Of a stretch of 64,000 nucleotides of DNA, positions 62,361 to 64,000 are shown in pieces; position 1 is the stretch's first letter, and each line of letters starts with the position of its first letter. The stretch lies in assembly GCF_003412465.1 (NCBI RefSeq), contig NZ_QTJV01000003.1:1-64000 (forward strand), in the 5' to 3' direction. Both the position numbers and the translations under genes were made by a program. The DNA comes from Chitinophaga silvisoli. Lineage in GTDB: Bacteria; Bacteroidota; Bacteroidia; Chitinophagales; Chitinophagaceae. The notes below the pieces were generated by a model, which was not told the DNA's origin, searched no databases, and saw only the letters and a list, made by a program, of their open reading frames with translations.

Positions 62361-63431
62361 TTAGGCTTTCTTCAGGCTGAAATACTTCATGGCTTCTACC
62401 AGTACTTCCACGCTTTCGTATGGCAATGCATTGTACAGGGAAGCACGGAAACCACCTACACTGCGGTGTCCCTTGATACCTACGATGTCTTCCTTCTTGG
62501 TAAATTTCAGGAATTCATCTTCCAGTTCAGGTTTATCCATGATAAAGCAAACGTTCATACGGCTACGGTCTTCCTTCGCGACAGTACCACGGAACAATGG
62601 GTTCTGGTCGATCTCATCGTATAGGAGTGCTGCTTTTTTCTCATTTAATTTTTCCATAGCTGCTGCACCGCCCTGGTCTCTCAGCCAGCGAAGGGTGAGC
62701 ATGGAAATGTAAATTGAAAATACGGGAGGGGTATTCAACATTGATCCGTTCTCAACGTGATTACGGTAGTCCAGAATCGTTGGAATTTTGCGGGTTACCT
62801 TACCGAGAATGCTTTTGCGTACAGCTACCATGGTTACGCCGGCAGCGCCCATGTTTTTCTGTACACCAGCGTAGATGAGGGAGAACTTGTTGAAGTCCAT
62901 TTGCCTGCTCAGGATATCACTGCTCATGTCGCCTACCAGCGGTACATCTACCTCTGGTAATTGCTGCCATTGAGTACCATAGATGGTATTGTTGGTAGTG
63001 ATATGCAGGTAAGTTGATTTGGGGGAAACATTGAATTGTTTGGGAATGTAATTGTAGTTGCTTTCTTTTGAACTACCAGCTACGTCTACGAAACCAAACT
63101 GTTTTGCTTCTTTAATCGCCTTATTGCTCCATACACCGGTATCAATGTAAGATGCCGTACCATCATTTTCAAGTAAGTTCATCGGAACCTGCAGGAATTG
63201 CTGCGTAGCACCACCGTGAAGGTAGAGTACTTCGAAGTCATCTTCCAGTTGCATCAGTTCGCGTACGAGATTACGTGCCTCATCCATGACAGCCTGAAAC
63301 AGTGGAGTCCTATGCCCTATTTCCAATATGGACATTCCTGACCCCTCAAAGTCAATCAAAGCTTTACTAGCCTTGTACAGAACCTCATTTGGTAATACGG
63401 AAGGTCCCGCGTTAAAATTGTGCACCTTCAT
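62361..63431 (-). CDS. serC: Phosphoserine aminotransferase
   Basis: About 356 aa from MKVHNFNAGPSVLP, the conserved SerC start (a longer frame runs to 63470). PLP fold class V: GGATQQFLQVPMNL, GDMSSDILSRQ, the Schiff-base Lys in YAGVQKNMGAAG, and the C-terminal KGHRSVGGFRASLYNA. It makes 3-phosphoserine from 3-phosphohydroxypyruvate and glutamate. Its own promoter and terminator flank it. Confidence 0.96.
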   Translation of the reverse strand: MKVHNFNAGPSVLPNEVLYKASKALIDFEGSGMSILEIGHRTPLFQAVMDEARNLVRELMQLEDDFEVLYLHGGATQQFLQVPMNLLENDGTASYIDTGVWSNKAIKEAKQFGFVDVAGSSKESNYNYIPKQFNVSPKSTYLHITTNNTIYGTQWQQLPEVDVPLVGDMSSDILSRQMDFNKFSLIYAGVQKNMGAAGVTMVAVRKSILGKVTRKIPTILDYRNHVENGSMLNTPPVFSIYISMLTLRWLRDQGGAAAMEKLNEKKAALLYDEIDQNPLFRGTVAKEDRSRMNVCFIMDKPELEDEFLKFTKKEDIVGIKGHRSVGGFRASLYNALPYESVEVLVEAMKYFSLKKA

Positions 63432-63573
63432 AGGTCGATCTAAATTAAATAAATTGTTAGCTTGTTCCACTTTGCTTCTTGGTTTTGTCAGAGGAATGGA
63501 TTAAAAAATAGATAATGGCATTTCAAATCAGATGCTGATGTTGTGTAGGATAAGGCTAAAAAGATAGTATTAA

Positions 63574-63604
63574 CAAAGATAATTTATATTTTTTTAAAAT
63601 CGAA
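63574..63604 (-). promoter_or_regulatory. Promoter of serC
   Basis: On the - strand, TTCG at 63601-63604, exactly 19 bp, then TATCTTTG at 63574-63581. The -7 box matches TAnnTTTG exactly and the -33 box at three of four bases. It predicts a leader of about 135 nt. Confidence 0.55.
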
Positions 63605-63662
63605 ATTAATTGAAACGCCCGTTGGTTACATAATCACCTCTTTTGCACAAAGCTTGTGCCAG

Positions 63663-64000
63663 CTATTCCTCCACACGGCCGATCATTTTGCCTGTATCTG
63701 GCAGTATGGTATTTTCTTTTGGCCTTTTCTGTACCAGCGCAGTAAGTGGTGGCTGGCCTGCATCGACCCAGGCGGTATACCAGCAGCAGGCTACGGCGTG
63801 AATAGCAGCCCGCATACGGCGTTCTACCATATTGCCCAGCAATTGCTGGTACGCTTTCGTATAGGAAGCAGCGTAAGTACGTACCAATTTACCTTTCCTG
63901 TTTTCCCAGGCATAGCGGGCATCTGCGGGCGTACGCAGGCTCAGGGATTTTTCTGCTCTTAGTACCGTGTCTGCCGCCAGCGCACTGGTACATACTATTT
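63663..64000 (-). CDS. 3' end of a zinc-dependent phospholipase C/S1-P1 nuclease-like gene (partial)
   Basis: An open - strand frame enters from the right edge and stops at 63663-63665, giving the last ~112 residues. The segment with ERRMRAAIHAVACCWYTAWVDAGQP recalls the C-terminal helix of secreted zinc-dependent phospholipase C-like proteins in Bacteroidota. The active-site residues and start are outside the window, so the assignment rests on this end only. Confidence 0.5.
   Translation of the reverse strand, partial: IVCTSALAADTVLRAEKSLSLRTPADARYAWENRKGKLVRTYAASYTKAYQQLLGNMVERRMRAAIHAVACCWYTAWVDAGQPPLTALVQKRPKENTILPDTGKMIGRVEE

Overview
The window looks like a chromosomal piece of a Bacteroidota genome, most likely Chitinophaga or a close relative in the Chitinophagaceae. 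The evidence is a SusC/SusD polysaccharide utilization locus run by a hybrid two-component sensor (HTCS), many secreted or lipidated proteins with Bacteroidota-type signals, Ter/TelA genes, tail-fibre-like surface proteins, and promoters of the Bacteroidota TTTG-N19-TAnnTTTG type. Species assignment is inference; no rRNA is present.

The left edge (1-4409, + strand) is the most unusual part. Five complete 28-codon genes, plus the last codons of a sixth, stand in tandem, mostly on an exact 152-bp period, and all complete peptides end Ile-Thr-Ile-Asn-Cys. They are followed, with overlapping reading frames, by an M50-type membrane zinc protease, an alpha/beta hydrolase, an LpxL-like acyltransferase carrying a PqqD-like C-terminal segment, and a secreted DUF2141 protein. 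I read this as a ribosomally made, post-translationally modified peptide (RiPP) operon, possibly for a lipidated or cysteine-modified product. It continues upstream of the window.

4433-12132 (mostly - strand) holds a secreted beta-propeller-like protein, an orphan protein, an EF-hand protein, and an operon of two paralogous secreted transglutaminase-like proteins. One of these carries an Rhs-core signature and an L,D-transpeptidase-like C-terminus and is followed by a small exported, possibly immunity, protein. A tRNA-Arg(CCT) closes the block. 12208-18237 is housekeeping: acyl-CoA ligase, 2TM protein, MFS efflux pump, GntR/FadR regulator, TPR protein and MarC. A tRNA-Arg(CCG) follows.

18624-34465 is a beta-1,4-galactan-type utilization locus: HTCS, clan GH-A hydrolase, SusC, SusD, SusE-like binding protein, GH53 endogalactanase and GH2 beta-galactosidase, closed by a terminator. 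34754-39355 is a tellurite/stress (Ter) operon: phosphoribosyltransferase, two TerD paralogues, TelA, an unknown protein and a methyltransferase. A tail-fibre-like protein and an ADP-ribosylglycohydrolase precede a JetA-JetB-JetC (MksFEB) SMC-like set at 41479-46967, which has no JetD nuclease beside it.

47035-55083 contains a glycosyltransferase, a cupin, and a seven-gene - strand lipid-modification cluster with two cyclopropane-fatty-acid-synthase-like methyltransferases, an FAD oxidoreductase, DUF1365, an esterase, DUF1295 and DUF1475. The right end has an HxlR regulator, a class C beta-lactamase-like hydrolase, YceI, PaaN-like aldehyde dehydrogenase, a TPR protein, DUF1015, SerC with its promoter, and the 3' end of a probable zinc-dependent phospholipase C-like gene.
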